Part shown: one piece after another, positions 37,201-48,300 of the stretch | Layout of the letters: each line of letters opens with the position of its first letter | Numbering within the stretch: the first letter of the stretch is position 1 | Origin: Theobroma cacao | Taxonomy: Eukaryota > Streptophyta > Magnoliopsida > Malvales > Malvaceae | Assembly (NCBI RefSeq): GCF_000208745.1 | Contig: NC_030857.1 | Coordinates: forward strand, 15,814,955-15,878,954 | Direction: 5' to 3' | Length of the DNA stretch: 64,000 bases | The notes under the pieces: model-generated | What the model saw: only the letters and a program-made list of their open reading frames with translations | Told to the model about the DNA's origin: nothing | The model's database searches: none | Position numbers and translations under genes: made by a program

Positions 37201-40200
37201 TTCTACTATCTTCAGCATTATCACTCGCAAAGTTAGTGTTTTCACCCCTTGGTGGCTCTGTCTCCAATTGTGTCTCTAGGTTCACGGCGGTGAAGGTTGC
37301 ACCTGTGCATAGGGAGCAAGTAACAATTAACATAATACCGTTTCTTCCGAAATCAACACTGAATACACTCACTACTCACCAGTAAGATCCATTTGATCCG
37401 CTAATGAAAAACCATTAGCTAGAGAAGTTATCTCAGATGAATCCAGGTTGATAACGTTATTTGGGTCATCAACAGCACCTCTTCCAGTTAGATACCAACT
37501 TAACTCATGACAATTTATCTCACTGTCAGCAGTATCAACCTGGACCAACTGCTCTTTCTCACTTTCCACGGGGCTTCTATCCTCCTTGTAAACAACCAAA
37601 GATTCATACGCAGAATGTGTGTCCATTGCTTTTATATCTTCCTTCTTTTCTTGATCAGACATTCCATGTCCTGCAGTATTGACAGTGATTTCAGCTCTAT
37701 CTATTACATTATCTACAGCCAAGGAAGAGAGGAATAATCAAACAAATGAATTCATCTAGTGAATAAAAATCATTTACAAGATTCAATTTTGCAAAAAAAC
37801 ATAATTTGAGCATTTGACCCACCTTGGCTTTCTGCTGGAAAGGTCATCCCAGAAAAATCCACCGCGTGTTTACCTTCAAATTCTAGGAGTTTGGGGTCTG
37901 AGCATTTAGCATCATCCAGTATGCATTTTGTATTGACAGACTTACATGACATACAATTCTCTTCACTCTCAACATTGCCACCATGGACCAATTTCTCTCT
38001 GTCATCTTCCACTAAATTGGTTTCCTTCTCATAACCCACCATAGATTTGTCAGCAGCCTGATGCATTTCTTGGTCTGTAGAAAGGCCTACGAACTTCGCA
38101 GATGTTCTAATCAGAGTTTTCTCCATATTTCCAGTAGAGTCCTTGAGTTCTTCCAGGTCAAGAGATAGAGGAGAGGCCTCTGCAAATCCACACTGCTTCT
38201 TTGCTCCAGAATTTCTCGTCAATCCCTGTCTCTTTTTGTTAGAGCATCTCTCAGAGTTCTTGGCTGTCTGTTTGCTGACATTCAAACTAAGATCATTTTT
38301 GTTCCCTGCACTTTCTTCTACAACTAACTCATCCTTACCAGCTGGTAATTCTCCAGGAGCCAGAAGACTCTCAGAAAGTGCAGCTGCCTCTATAATTGTG
38401 ATTCTAGATTTGCTTTGTTGCTTCTTCTTGACAACACTGGCAGTTGGACAGGGAGGTGCAACAGAGGAACTTCTAGAAGCAATACGATTAGATCTTCTTT
38501 GGGCTTTCTCTTCGATAGGATGATGCTCTGCAACAGAAGTTTCTTCTTCCAGAATAGGCTCTTGCCTTTGCTGCTTCACTCCAGAGTCTTTTTTGGTAAA
38601 AGCAATTTGATCTTCTTTAGAGGTTCCTGGTGAATTATATCTAGAAACATTTCGACTCGACCTTCTAGGTAATTCTTCAGTCACCTCTTTCCCTACAAAT
38701 GGTGCTCTAAACTGCAACATTTGGCCAATATCTTCTTTATTCGCCAACTCGGCATTAGTAGGAGCAGGAGTGTTTAGAATTACAGTCTTGCGTCTGCTCC
38801 GCCTCAAAGGGGCTTGGTCTTGAGAAGTAAACGCATACTCGGCCCTCTCAATCTCACCACTATGTTCCACAATTGCATCCAGGTCAGTAGTCCTAGTTCG
38901 TTTTCTGGTCTCCCTTTTCACGAGTTCTTCCTCATTTTCCCCCTTAGAACTCTGACACACAACAGTTTTTCCGCTGGAAGAATAACTGCTTAAACATTCT
39001 GAAGGTTTTTCAAAGGCAATATCTCCTCCAGGAACCTTAGTTACCTGAGTTTCACTTTTAGCAGTTTTGGCACAATCTTTCTCCGCATTACGATTGGATC
39101 GCCTCAAAGGCTTCTCTGCTTCAGCACCTTCTAGCACAAGTAAACTGTTTTCAGCTCTCACCCTTTGAGGCACAATTTTCTGTCTCAAAGCACTTTTCCC
39201 TCTACCTTTCTGAGGTTTTTTGAGTTGAAGAACCTCTTCACATCTTCTCTGTACCTCAACTATTTTAACTTCACTTTTTACCATGGAAGCTACATTTTTT
39301 GATTGTGCCCTTGACTGCCGCGTTACCCTAGAAACAACTTCAGCCTTTTCCACTTCATTGCTCAATGCCACAGACTGATCTTCCTTTCTAGCATTCCTTG
39401 TTGGTTGCTTGGAGCCATTTTTGGATCCCACATCCTCACAAACAACATAACTCTCTTCAGAACTTTCATCCAACATATGAACCTCATCACCTCCTTTACC
39501 CTTCCTTATCTTCTTTGAATCTTCGTGTGTCACATTCTTCCTCCTTCTTAACTGCCTCCTACTTACCCCACCAGTCACTTCATCATTACAAATCTTGACA
39601 TCATCTCTGTAACCCATTTCTAACACCTCAGATTTACCAATATTAATCATCTCAGAATCTTTATTCTTCATGCCTCCTCTCCCTCTCTTCCTCCCAACAG
39701 AAGGCGTAGAAACCATATTTACATCATCTTCAACTGTACTTTGCACTCCAGACCTTGTGACTCTAACTTGGCAGTCCTCAGCCTTCCTAATATCTTCACT
39801 TTTTGGAGCATTTTCAATAACCTGGGCAGGATTTTTGGACAACATTTGCTTCCTAGACCTTCTTCCAGGCCGCCTATAGACAGAAACCTCATACACAATG
39901 GTTTGATTTTCAGGGCTAAACCTGACTTTCCTTGCCTGCTTTTTAGCAACCTCAGCTCCAGTTTCACTACCTATTTCTTCCGGATTTGTGGTCAACTTTT
40001 CTAATGAAACGAGCTCTTCATTTTCCTGCTCAAGGCATGAAAAGAAATAAGACAATAGCGTTATAATATGATTGAAGTGAATTAATGTAACATAGAGTAG
40101 TTATGTTGCTACTTGCTTTTTGTCATATATGATCTCTTCATATAAACTCAAATAATAGCAATTCAAACATTTTTTGTTTTTCCACAAAACTGAAAATTTT

Positions 40201-40799
40201 AATATTTAAAACTTAAAAAATATGTCTGCTTTTCTATTTGAATGCACTTTTTTTTGTTTTTTATTTCATAGAAGGCCAGCAGTAAAAATAACTGCTAACG
40301 TGGAGTTTAAATTTCTAATGCTTAACTCTCAGTAAAGTAGAGAAAACAAGTCAAATTCCATGACCGAAATTTAGAATTTGATGCTTTCTGTTGCTTTTTC
40401 TTTCTTCAGAATTCCCGTTTATATAAATTTACTCTCAGATCTACAGAAAAAGAAGGAACTCACAACATTACCTGTTTTCTAATCTTCAAAATAATTAAAC
40501 ATACAGAAAATTAACAAAAAAATAACAACGGAAAGCTAATCATTTTGTCGAATGTCGGTCTTAGTTCACCAATTCATTGCGCATCGGCAGCCAAACGCGC
40601 AGTAGCAGAAATTAAAGAAAAACTATATTTGGACAAAAATCAAAAAAGAAAAAAAAAGAAGACAATTAAATTAAAGAGAAGGTACCTTAAAAATGGAAGC
40701 CAACTGATTCGCCATTTCACGGTTGGTTAAATTTGCAGGGACGCCGTGCTTTTTACACAACGCCTGCAGTTCTTTTCTCTTCATGTATTGAAAATCCAT
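31251..40799 (-). CDS. Large acidic protein with SAP-like N-terminus and tandem exon-pair repeats (14 exons)
   Basis: I do not recognise a characterised family. Exons, 5' to 3': 40799-40686, 40025-37823, 37712-37380, 37302-36835, 36743-36405, 36315-35839, 35739-35446, 35366-34887, 34768-34364, 33908-32856, 32669-32589, 32454-32047, 31965-31636 and 31537-31251. They sum to 7272 nt (2423 residues), all with GT-AG introns. Exon 1 codes a helix-rich start (MKRKELQALCKKHGVPANL) like a SAP/HeH DNA-binding fold. Exon 2 (734 codons) has KVRFSPEN (71-78), which fits the PP1-docking RVxF pattern, and five RRSxR/K motifs in Lys/Arg-rich sequence, likely nuclear. Exons 3-8 are three copies of a two-exon module. 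The rest is rich in Asp, Glu and Ser, with no TM segment, and looks disordered. The tail is basic and ends LELWKY. An E2F site lies upstream. A nuclear or chromatin role is inferred. The acceptor of exon 2 could be three bases earlier, and that of exon 11 three bases later. Confidence 0.8.
34887..37712 (-). repeat. Three tandem copies of a two-exon module inside the minus-strand gene
   Basis: Exons 3+4, 5+6 and 7+8 are copies of one A+B pair with a period of about 0.95-1.0 kb. A exons are 333, 339 and 294 nt; B exons are 468, 477 and 480 nt. Shared B-exon phrases include LKRGSENALKKAEE / LKRGSETPLKKTEK and TAAESVRE / IAAESIGE / TAAEPVKE. Shared A-exon phrases include LVEDDKE, NLVEPRMV / VLVEPRMV and DLAG / NLAG ends. 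The similarity is plain at DNA level too, for example CTGACCCTCTCTTCAAACCA near 36070 and 37076. The exon at 34768-34364 and the end of exon 2 look like older, diverged A modules. Confidence 0.85.
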
Positions 40800-40995
40800 C
40801 TCTCAACAACAATTAGGAAAAGACAATAGAGGGAAATCTAATGGAAATTCAAATGAAACAGCAAAAATCCATTGTTGTTTTCTCCGAAAGTTGTTGAAGA
40901 AGAATAGCCTGAGAGATACTCAGCAAAGGGCGATGATGTTCGTTTATTCGGAAGTGGCATGTCGGAGTTGGCTGTTTGAATTCAAAAAGGCCAGT

Positions 40996-41003
40996 TTTGG
41001 CGC
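40996..41003. promoter_or_regulatory. E2F consensus site
   Basis: TTTGGCGC on the plus strand matches the E2F/DP consensus TTTSSCGC exactly. It lies about 200 bp upstream of the start codon of the minus-strand gene (40799). E2F sites of this kind mark plant genes switched on at G1/S. Function is inferred from sequence alone. Confidence 0.5.
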
Positions 41004-42625
41004 TCTTTCAAAAATTGAAGGGGTGGGGGACCTCAACATACTTTATCCACTCGCTTTGTTTTGATGAGTTTTTTTGTACTCGCTACTACTGCTCGACAGA
41101 GCGGGGGGTGGTTGGTTGGAAGAATTACCTTCTGCGTATAAGACCTTCTTGACTATTGCCACGTGGAAGAATCTCTTTCCTTGGAAGTCTGTAAAGATTT
41201 TTTAACGTGAGCTCTGTACCTTAAGATTCCATTGCTTTTGAATTCTGAATTTTCGGTCAAAGTCCAATTTCAATTTAAATTTTCTAAAAATAAATTTAAA
41301 TTTCCCTTAATAAGGTTAAAAAGAATTTCAAGCTTTTTCCTGTCTGAAATGGAAAAGTTTTTTATAAATATTGAATATTTTACTAAAACATAAAAAAATT
41401 TGCATTAATCAACATTAAATCTTTTATATTTGAAAAAGACATAAAACATAAATCTTGAAATCAATCTCACTTCAAAAATATTTTAAAACATCATTATTTT
41501 TTCATCTCTTTATTTGTTATACTATCTCTCAACAAAGTATCATTAATTATTTTTATTCAATTATTTCAGAATATCATATCATTGTAATTATTTTTTCCAA
41601 AAATACAACAATTTTTAATATAATATAAAATAATTAAAACCAATTAAAGGAAAAATTTTATAGAAAGTAGGAAATAAGTTTTTCGCAGATGAAAATCTCA
41701 CATTTCATTTAATTTTTTATTTTACAATTTATTCACTTAACAAATTAACCAGTATAACAATATGATGAGAAATAAATAAATAATAAAAATTAAATATTAT
41801 TTATATATAATATTTTTAATATTAAAAAAATATTTTGGACATCTTGAATAATTGATATATGTTGACATTTTTATGGTGTCATGGTAGAAAATTATTGAAG
41901 ATGGGTCATGATGGAAAATAATTTTTATAATATAATCCAAATAACTGAAAATACTTTCGATAATTTATCTAAATAATAGGTAATATTAGATTTTTCGATA
42001 AAATATTTTACATAGAAAAATTTTTCCTTTAATAAGTTATTTTCGTATTACCAAACAAAACCTTACAAAATTAAAATTTCAACAAAAAAAAATCAAGGAA
42101 TCAATTTATCAATAAAAACACTAATTCAAAAAAATATTATATTAAAACACTCTTTCCATTTTAAATTCAATATCCATCATATTACTCTTATATTGAAACA
42201 TTAACTTTAGATAGAGTCACCCAATTTTTACAAATTTAAAGAACAATAATTATCATGTAAAATTCTAATGCTTCATTCCTAAAGATTTTATGTCATTTGA
42301 AGATTAACAGTTAATTTAAAAAGCAAAAAAATAATATTTAGAGATCATAGTGAATCAATTTTGAACTCCAAGATATATGTGAAGTAAGATAAAAATTTGA
42401 AAAAATAATCATGGAAGGGACATAACTATGAGTTAAAAAGATTTCATCATCACATTTATGTTTTTAGGTTTTCTTCCTTGGTCTGTGTTGTATATTGTAC
42501 TGAATTACTAATGGGTTCAAAAAATTATTTCTTTTTCGTTATTATGAAATTACATATAAATCAAAATGTTTTAAATACTTAAAATAAATTACAAACATAA
42601 ATAATAAACACAATTATTATATGAA
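41004..42625. other. AT-rich intergenic DNA
   Basis: The part to about 41220 is likely promoter of the minus-strand gene. The rest is very AT-rich with no open frame, element ends or conserved motif that I can see. Confidence 0.5.
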
Positions 42626-42626
42626 A

Positions 42627-42628
<2 letters not shown>

Positions 42629-42688
<60 letters not shown>

Positions 42689-42689
42689 G
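42629..42689. repeat. (AC)n-(AT)n compound microsatellite
   Basis: An uninterrupted AC run of about 22 units passes directly into about eight AT units. A second AT run of about 16 units lies nearby at 42798-42829. Both are likely to vary in length between individuals. Confidence 0.95.
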
Positions 42690-42794
42690 AAAATTTGCAT
42701 TAGAACATTTGGTTTATTGATTGCTGTATGATCTCTTAACCTAAAAGTAATGGTTCAAATTTTCCTTCCCCAATTTAAAAAAACATATATGAAA

Positions 42795-42797
<3 letters not shown>

Positions 42798-42829
<32 letters not shown>
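42798..42829. repeat. (AT)n microsatellite
   Basis: About 16 uninterrupted AT units. Confidence 0.95.
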
Positions 42830-42832
<3 letters not shown>

Positions 42833-43560
42833 TAACAATCTAAGAAATATATATGAAAATTTAAGCTTGAAATTATAAATAGAGAGTAAGAGATAGAAAT
42901 TCAAACACAATGATCCATACAGTTTCGATCTTTCTTTAAAGTACCTACCTTCTCTGCATTGGCTTCCTCTTGGGAAGAAGTCTAATCTATTAATTTCTTT
43001 AAGTTTTACAAAAATACATTTTGAAAGTTAAAGTATAACTTTTACATTATTACCTTTCAAGGCTAAGATATAACTTTTAATAACCATCTTGATCCCATTT
43101 TTCAAAAAAAAAAAAACTCTCTTCATCTCAAATAAGCTTTAACGTTTTACAAATGAATTTGCAAACTAATGACCTTTAAAAGGTTGGATGTTTGCTAGAT
43201 AAGTACAAGGAAAATGATTTACAAAGATTTAAATACAAGAATAAAACCTTGAAAATCGAAACACATGAATTTTTCTTGAATGCTTGAGGAGGTTAAGTGC
43301 ATGATCATTCAAAGTTGTTCCTTCAATATCCCAATATGTTGGAGTGTCCTTTTTATAGTTGGAACAAGCTTCTAACCGTTGAGGTTGTTTTGAGATAGAA
43401 ACTAGCCATTATTAAATGAATGTTGTAAGCTAAAACCTTTTAAGGGATTGATCCATTATGAAAATATTTTTTCACTCTTGAAAAGTTGATTTCTTAAAAA
43501 AAATGTTAGAGCTTATGAACATTTTTTTTTCTTTTCAAGAAAAAAAGCTCTAGTCAAGTA
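42830..43560. other. AT-rich DNA left of the copia element
   Basis: No gene is seen. This is the pre-insertion flank. It continues on the far side of the element from 57095. Confidence 0.5.
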
Positions 43561-43565
43561 AAGCA

Positions 43566-44637
43566 TGTTGGTCCCGTTAATGTGTGCTAGAGGGGGGGTG
43601 AATAGCATAATTTGGCTCTTGATAATGTGTGGAAATAATTTCCAGAACTCAAGAAATTAAAAGCAGAGTATAAGATGCACAATAATTTAGAGTGGTTCAG
43701 TCCAAGACCTACATCCACTACCTTGATGATCCAACCAAGGATTTTCCCAACGATTCACTAATCCGATGAAATTCACAAGCTTTCACCAAGCTTTTACAAT
43801 GACTTTTTGCAAGCTCAGCCAAAACCTTTACACTAGTTTTTAACGGGCTCAACTAAAACCCAAAGTGATTTTCCAAGGTTCAACCACAACCTATAATATT
43901 CAAGCTTTCCCAAGCTTGAACAACCCCTTAGAGTGACTCTCTCACTCTAAGTATATAAGAAGAAGTGGTAAAAGAAAGTACTTATGATCACAAGTTGATT
44001 TGATTGGTACAAGATGAGTGCTAAATACAATGACAAATAGTAGGCGTTTAAGTGCAAACAAGTGTAGTGAAGCTTTTTTGGTTTTTCTACTTTCTATAGC
44101 TCAAATCTCATTCAAAGCTTCTAAAAACTTGTTTCTAATTTTTGGAAGACCCTTTTATACTTGAAGATGCAACTCTGATGGTAATTTGACAATTTATGGC
44201 CGTTGAAAACAATTGAGGATGAGTTTTAGCTGTTAATCTGTCTTGTATTGTTCTGGTTCAAATTACAGACAAAGAGCTCTTAGTCGACTAACTTGGTTGA
44301 CTAAGTTGATTCTGTTTCTGTTTTACAGATTCTGGCAAAGAGCACTTAGTCGACTGACTTGGTTGACTAAGTTGGTTCTGTTTCTCAAACTCTTCAGCTC
44401 GCCATTTCTCCAATTTGAAGTTTGGTCAACCAATGTTCTTCCTTGTTAAACCAACAAGTTTCCTCCTTGTTATTTAGTAACATCTTGTTGATTTTATCCC
44501 TCTTTTTCTTTCAAAAATACTTTTTGAAGATTTAAGAAATTAATTTCATGTATTAATTTCTTGCACACTTAAGTAAAGGAATTAGACACAAATAAATGGG
44601 AATGTTTTATTATCATCAAAAACTAATAGAGCCAACA
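43566..44637 (-). repeat. 3' LTR of the copia element (left copy)
   Basis: TGTTGG...CCAACA, aligned by eye over its full length with 56016-57089. The polypurine tract follows directly inside the element. Both LTRs carry a duplicated short segment (CTTGGTTGACTAAGTTG) in their right half. Confidence 0.93.
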
Positions 44638-44655
44638 ATCTCCCCCTTTTTGATG
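44638..44655 (-). other. Polypurine tract of the copia element
   Basis: On the minus strand, AAAAAGGGGGAGAT lies directly before the 3' LTR. This is the expected plus-strand primer for element replication and fixes the element's orientation. Confidence 0.8.
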
Positions 44656-45399
44656 ATGACAAAACACTCATTGATTAACAAAATAGTGTCATTTTAAATT
44701 CTTTTTAGTTTTCTGCAGGAATTGAGGATTACTCCCCCTAAGTACAAGCTCCTCCTTAGTGTGTGCATATTTACTTATTTTATTTCAACCAATTTTATTC
44801 TCATCATATAGAAAATGATATTGTATATTTATAGAATATATATGTGCAGCAATATAGAGTGATTTACATCTAGAGATTTTCAACTACAAGTTTTGACAGA
44901 TTTTTATCTATGTTCCAGCAGCTGTAAACAGTCAATTGATTTCAGATTGTGTCAACATCATCCACATTTCAATTGATAAGCTTTATACTTCATCTATAAC
45001 TCATTCTCATAAGACATTATATAATCATTATCTTATCATCATGTAAATCCATATTAGCATATTAGTAGCAGATTTTGTTTATGACAGTCAACATATCAAA
45101 ACATCAGTATACTTCAGTTTACAGCAGTTAAATATCATAAACATATCAGCATTCATATCTCACATACATTCACATAAATAACAAAATTAAAGCTAAGTGT
45201 TTAAGTGCCACCAAGGCATAAATATCAGTTGAATAAAAAGTATTTCGAAAATGCCCCTGAACTAGTTATGCTTCCTATCTCTTATTTTTCTAATTTCATG
45301 CTCCCCTGGTTCTGCTTTCTTTCCTTTCCTAGGTTTTTGGTTCCTTTACCCTGGTACCATACTACTCCCATTTTTTGTCAGCATCAAAGGAGGAGGATT

Positions 45400-48300
45400 C
45401 TACTCATCAGATGAAGTAGAGGGAGAGGATTCAGTTCCATAAAAAGGGTTAAGAGGAAATGAAAAGGGTTCTCGGAGATGAGATGACTTTCTAGGAGAGG
45501 AGTTTGAAGAAGATCTGTCTGAAACATGAATTGGACTGTGAGGAGAAGAGGCTGAAACTGGTTTGGACTTCTCTACTAATTTGAAAGACTTTATTCTTTT
45601 GAGAAAAATTGTCTTAGTTGCCATAGTCTTCCTTCCTTTGGTTGGTTATTTTGCCTCAGCTGGTGGTGCTGTGGTGGCTTCTGGTTTCCCTGTTTTTGCC
45701 TTTGGTTTGGGGGTTGAAGTAGGTTTCTTTCATTTTCTTACATTTGCACCATCCTTCTGAGTTGCTGTCTTGATAGTGTCTTTTTCAGCTTGTTCCTTTC
45801 TGACCATTTGATGAAAATATCCATAATGAAAACTTCTTCTGAGTTCAAGAAGAGGCCTGCTGTTTCTCAATTTCTGCACCAGTTACTTCAGTTCCTTATT
45901 TTGAGTCATTTTTGCTTTGAGTTTTAAAGGAGGGTGATTTGGCTGGCTATTCAACTCCTTGTGGGGAGTCCTCAGTTTGCAGAACAAGACTGGTAGACTT
46001 ATAGGTAGAGCCTTCTGCTTGAGTGTCAGAACTTGTAGACTTCTCTGCTGGCTCTACTGAACCTTTAGCACCTTGTTGTGTAGGTGCGGTGCTGGATGTG
46101 GTAGAACTATCTGCAGCCACAAGTTTAGACCTCATGTTTTCCTTTCCTTTCAGCTTGTTTTCTAACTCAATGATCTTATCTTCCATTTTCTGTAGCTTCA
46201 CTCCTTGGTCAGTCAGCTTACTATCCTCATAAGCAAATTAAAAATCATCTCATTCGAAAATCTAGAAGGAGCTTCTTCAGGTTGAGCAAACAAACTTTGA
46301 TATTTTCTTGGGCCAGTTTTGGAGGTTTTGATAAACTTCTCTTCATCTAGCACATACCCCATCTTAATTAGGCTGCCATAATAAATGGCTTGGTCTCTGA
46401 TTTTCACCAGGTCCATATCATACCTTTTAGCCCATATTCCTTTCTTCTGCACAAGGGATGTAATCACATTCCCATATGAAAGATTTACCTTATCAAGTCT
46501 GCAGGCACTTCTCATTTTCTCAATCATAAATCTTCCTAGATTTAGAGACACTCCATTAAAAGCATGCTCCATCTGCCAAAGATTTTGGAGGCTGATGTAA
46601 CTAAGACTTTCACTCCTCTCTTGAATATTTGCTGCAATGAAGTAATGTAGTATCCTAATCTGTGGATTGATTATTAGACCTGAATTACTTTTAGAAGAGT
46701 ATTTTTCTTTTCTTCTAGTGATAATTTCCCATAGTGAAGACAGATCATATTTCTTTGAAAGTTCAAATTCACCTACTTCACCCTCTAATTTCAGCAAGTT
46801 TCTTAAATCTCCAGCAGTCACAATAAACTCTTTTCCATTCAAATAGACATTCATCCCATCTTCTACGTAGTCATCAGATTCTACTAATTTTTTTTCAGAG
46901 TAATGCCAGAGTAAAATTCTTTAACCAGACTTGGATTATATGACCTATTCTTAAAGGTGCTGTAACCTTTAAGTTTAAGCTCATCAAAATACTCAGATAG
47001 ACTAGTCTGGATTTCTACATTTTTCTTAAAACTCTTCCTGAAATACCCCATACTTTGATATAGTGATAAATAAAGTTGATCGAATGCAAATTAAGGTCAA
47101 TTAAAATGTTTAAAAGTGATAAAAGACGAAATGAGTAGTTTAGGATAAAAATATTTCACAAGTGAGAAAATAATAATAAAATAATAATAATTTTATCAAA
47201 GGAGAATTTGTGAGATAAAAGGCGATTCAGAAGTCAAGTGAGGCATAATAAGGTATTTTAGGTACCAAGGAGACAAGATAAAATTTTTAAAATATTAAAT
47301 ATTTAGCCGGATATCGAAATCAGTCAAGAAGAAAGATCATATGGTTGATTCAAATGGGGGAGAAGATGACAAGCCCGACTCTATAAAAATAATTGTCATG
47401 ACATACATGTGATGGATAGCATGTTTGCATGCTAAGATAGTCCCGAAAAAAATTTACAAAAGTCGGTATTATACCTAGACGTACAACAAAGTTGATTTAA
47501 ACTTCGAACTAGATCAAATAGAGAATTTACGATGAAATTAAGAATTTTAAAGTCCCAGAATGGTTTAATATGGTGATTCGAAGTTTGAGGATCAATTTGG
47601 AGTCAAACTGGAATTTTCGCTATCTAGGGGCAAAATGGTCATTTGCCAGCTGGGGACAAAATGGAAATTTTTAGAAAAGATTTTTGGCCCCATTTGACTT
47701 ATTGGAGTAAGATTTGAAGTTTAGAAGTGAAAAATTTTAATTTCAGTATAATTTGGAGTAAAAGGGTAAAATGGTAATTTTGCCATCTGGAATCGAAAAT
47801 TTAATTTTTGAAAGGATTTTGATCAAATTTAATTATTTGGAGTGTGAAATGAGTATGAGGAGTGAAAATTATGCATTATGGCAAATTTTCAATTTTTGGG
47901 GTAAAAATGTAATTTTTGAAAAGTTCGGGGGCAAAAGTGTAATTTTGAAAAATTTGCTCCACCAAAACTTTGGAAAAATCTGAAAATTTCACTTAAGACT
48001 TGGATAAGTCAAAGGGAATGCATGGTGGAAAAAGTAGGACAAGTGGATGGCTAGAAAAAAAAATTGATTAATAAAATATTTAAAATATGAATAAAATAAT
48101 ATTATTTCATTAAACAATAAAAAGGCATAAAAAAAACAGCCCACCCATTCTTCTTCTTCAACATTCGGCCAAGCAAGAAACAAGAGAGAGAAAGGAGAAA
48201 ATAAAACCCTAGCCAAGAAATTTAAAGGGAAAATAGGTGGAAATTCAAAAATCAAGTGAAAAAAGGTAACATTTCTTAAATTTGTCTTGTGCTTTACCTT

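Noticed and set aside
38143..38523. 126-codon plus-strand open frame
   Set aside because: It is antisense to exon 2 of the large minus-strand gene and so only a shadow of it.
46213..46854. 213-codon open frame as a possible host gene
   Set aside because: It lies between the LTRs of the copia element, on the element's coding strand after pol, and resembles a plant transposon protein.
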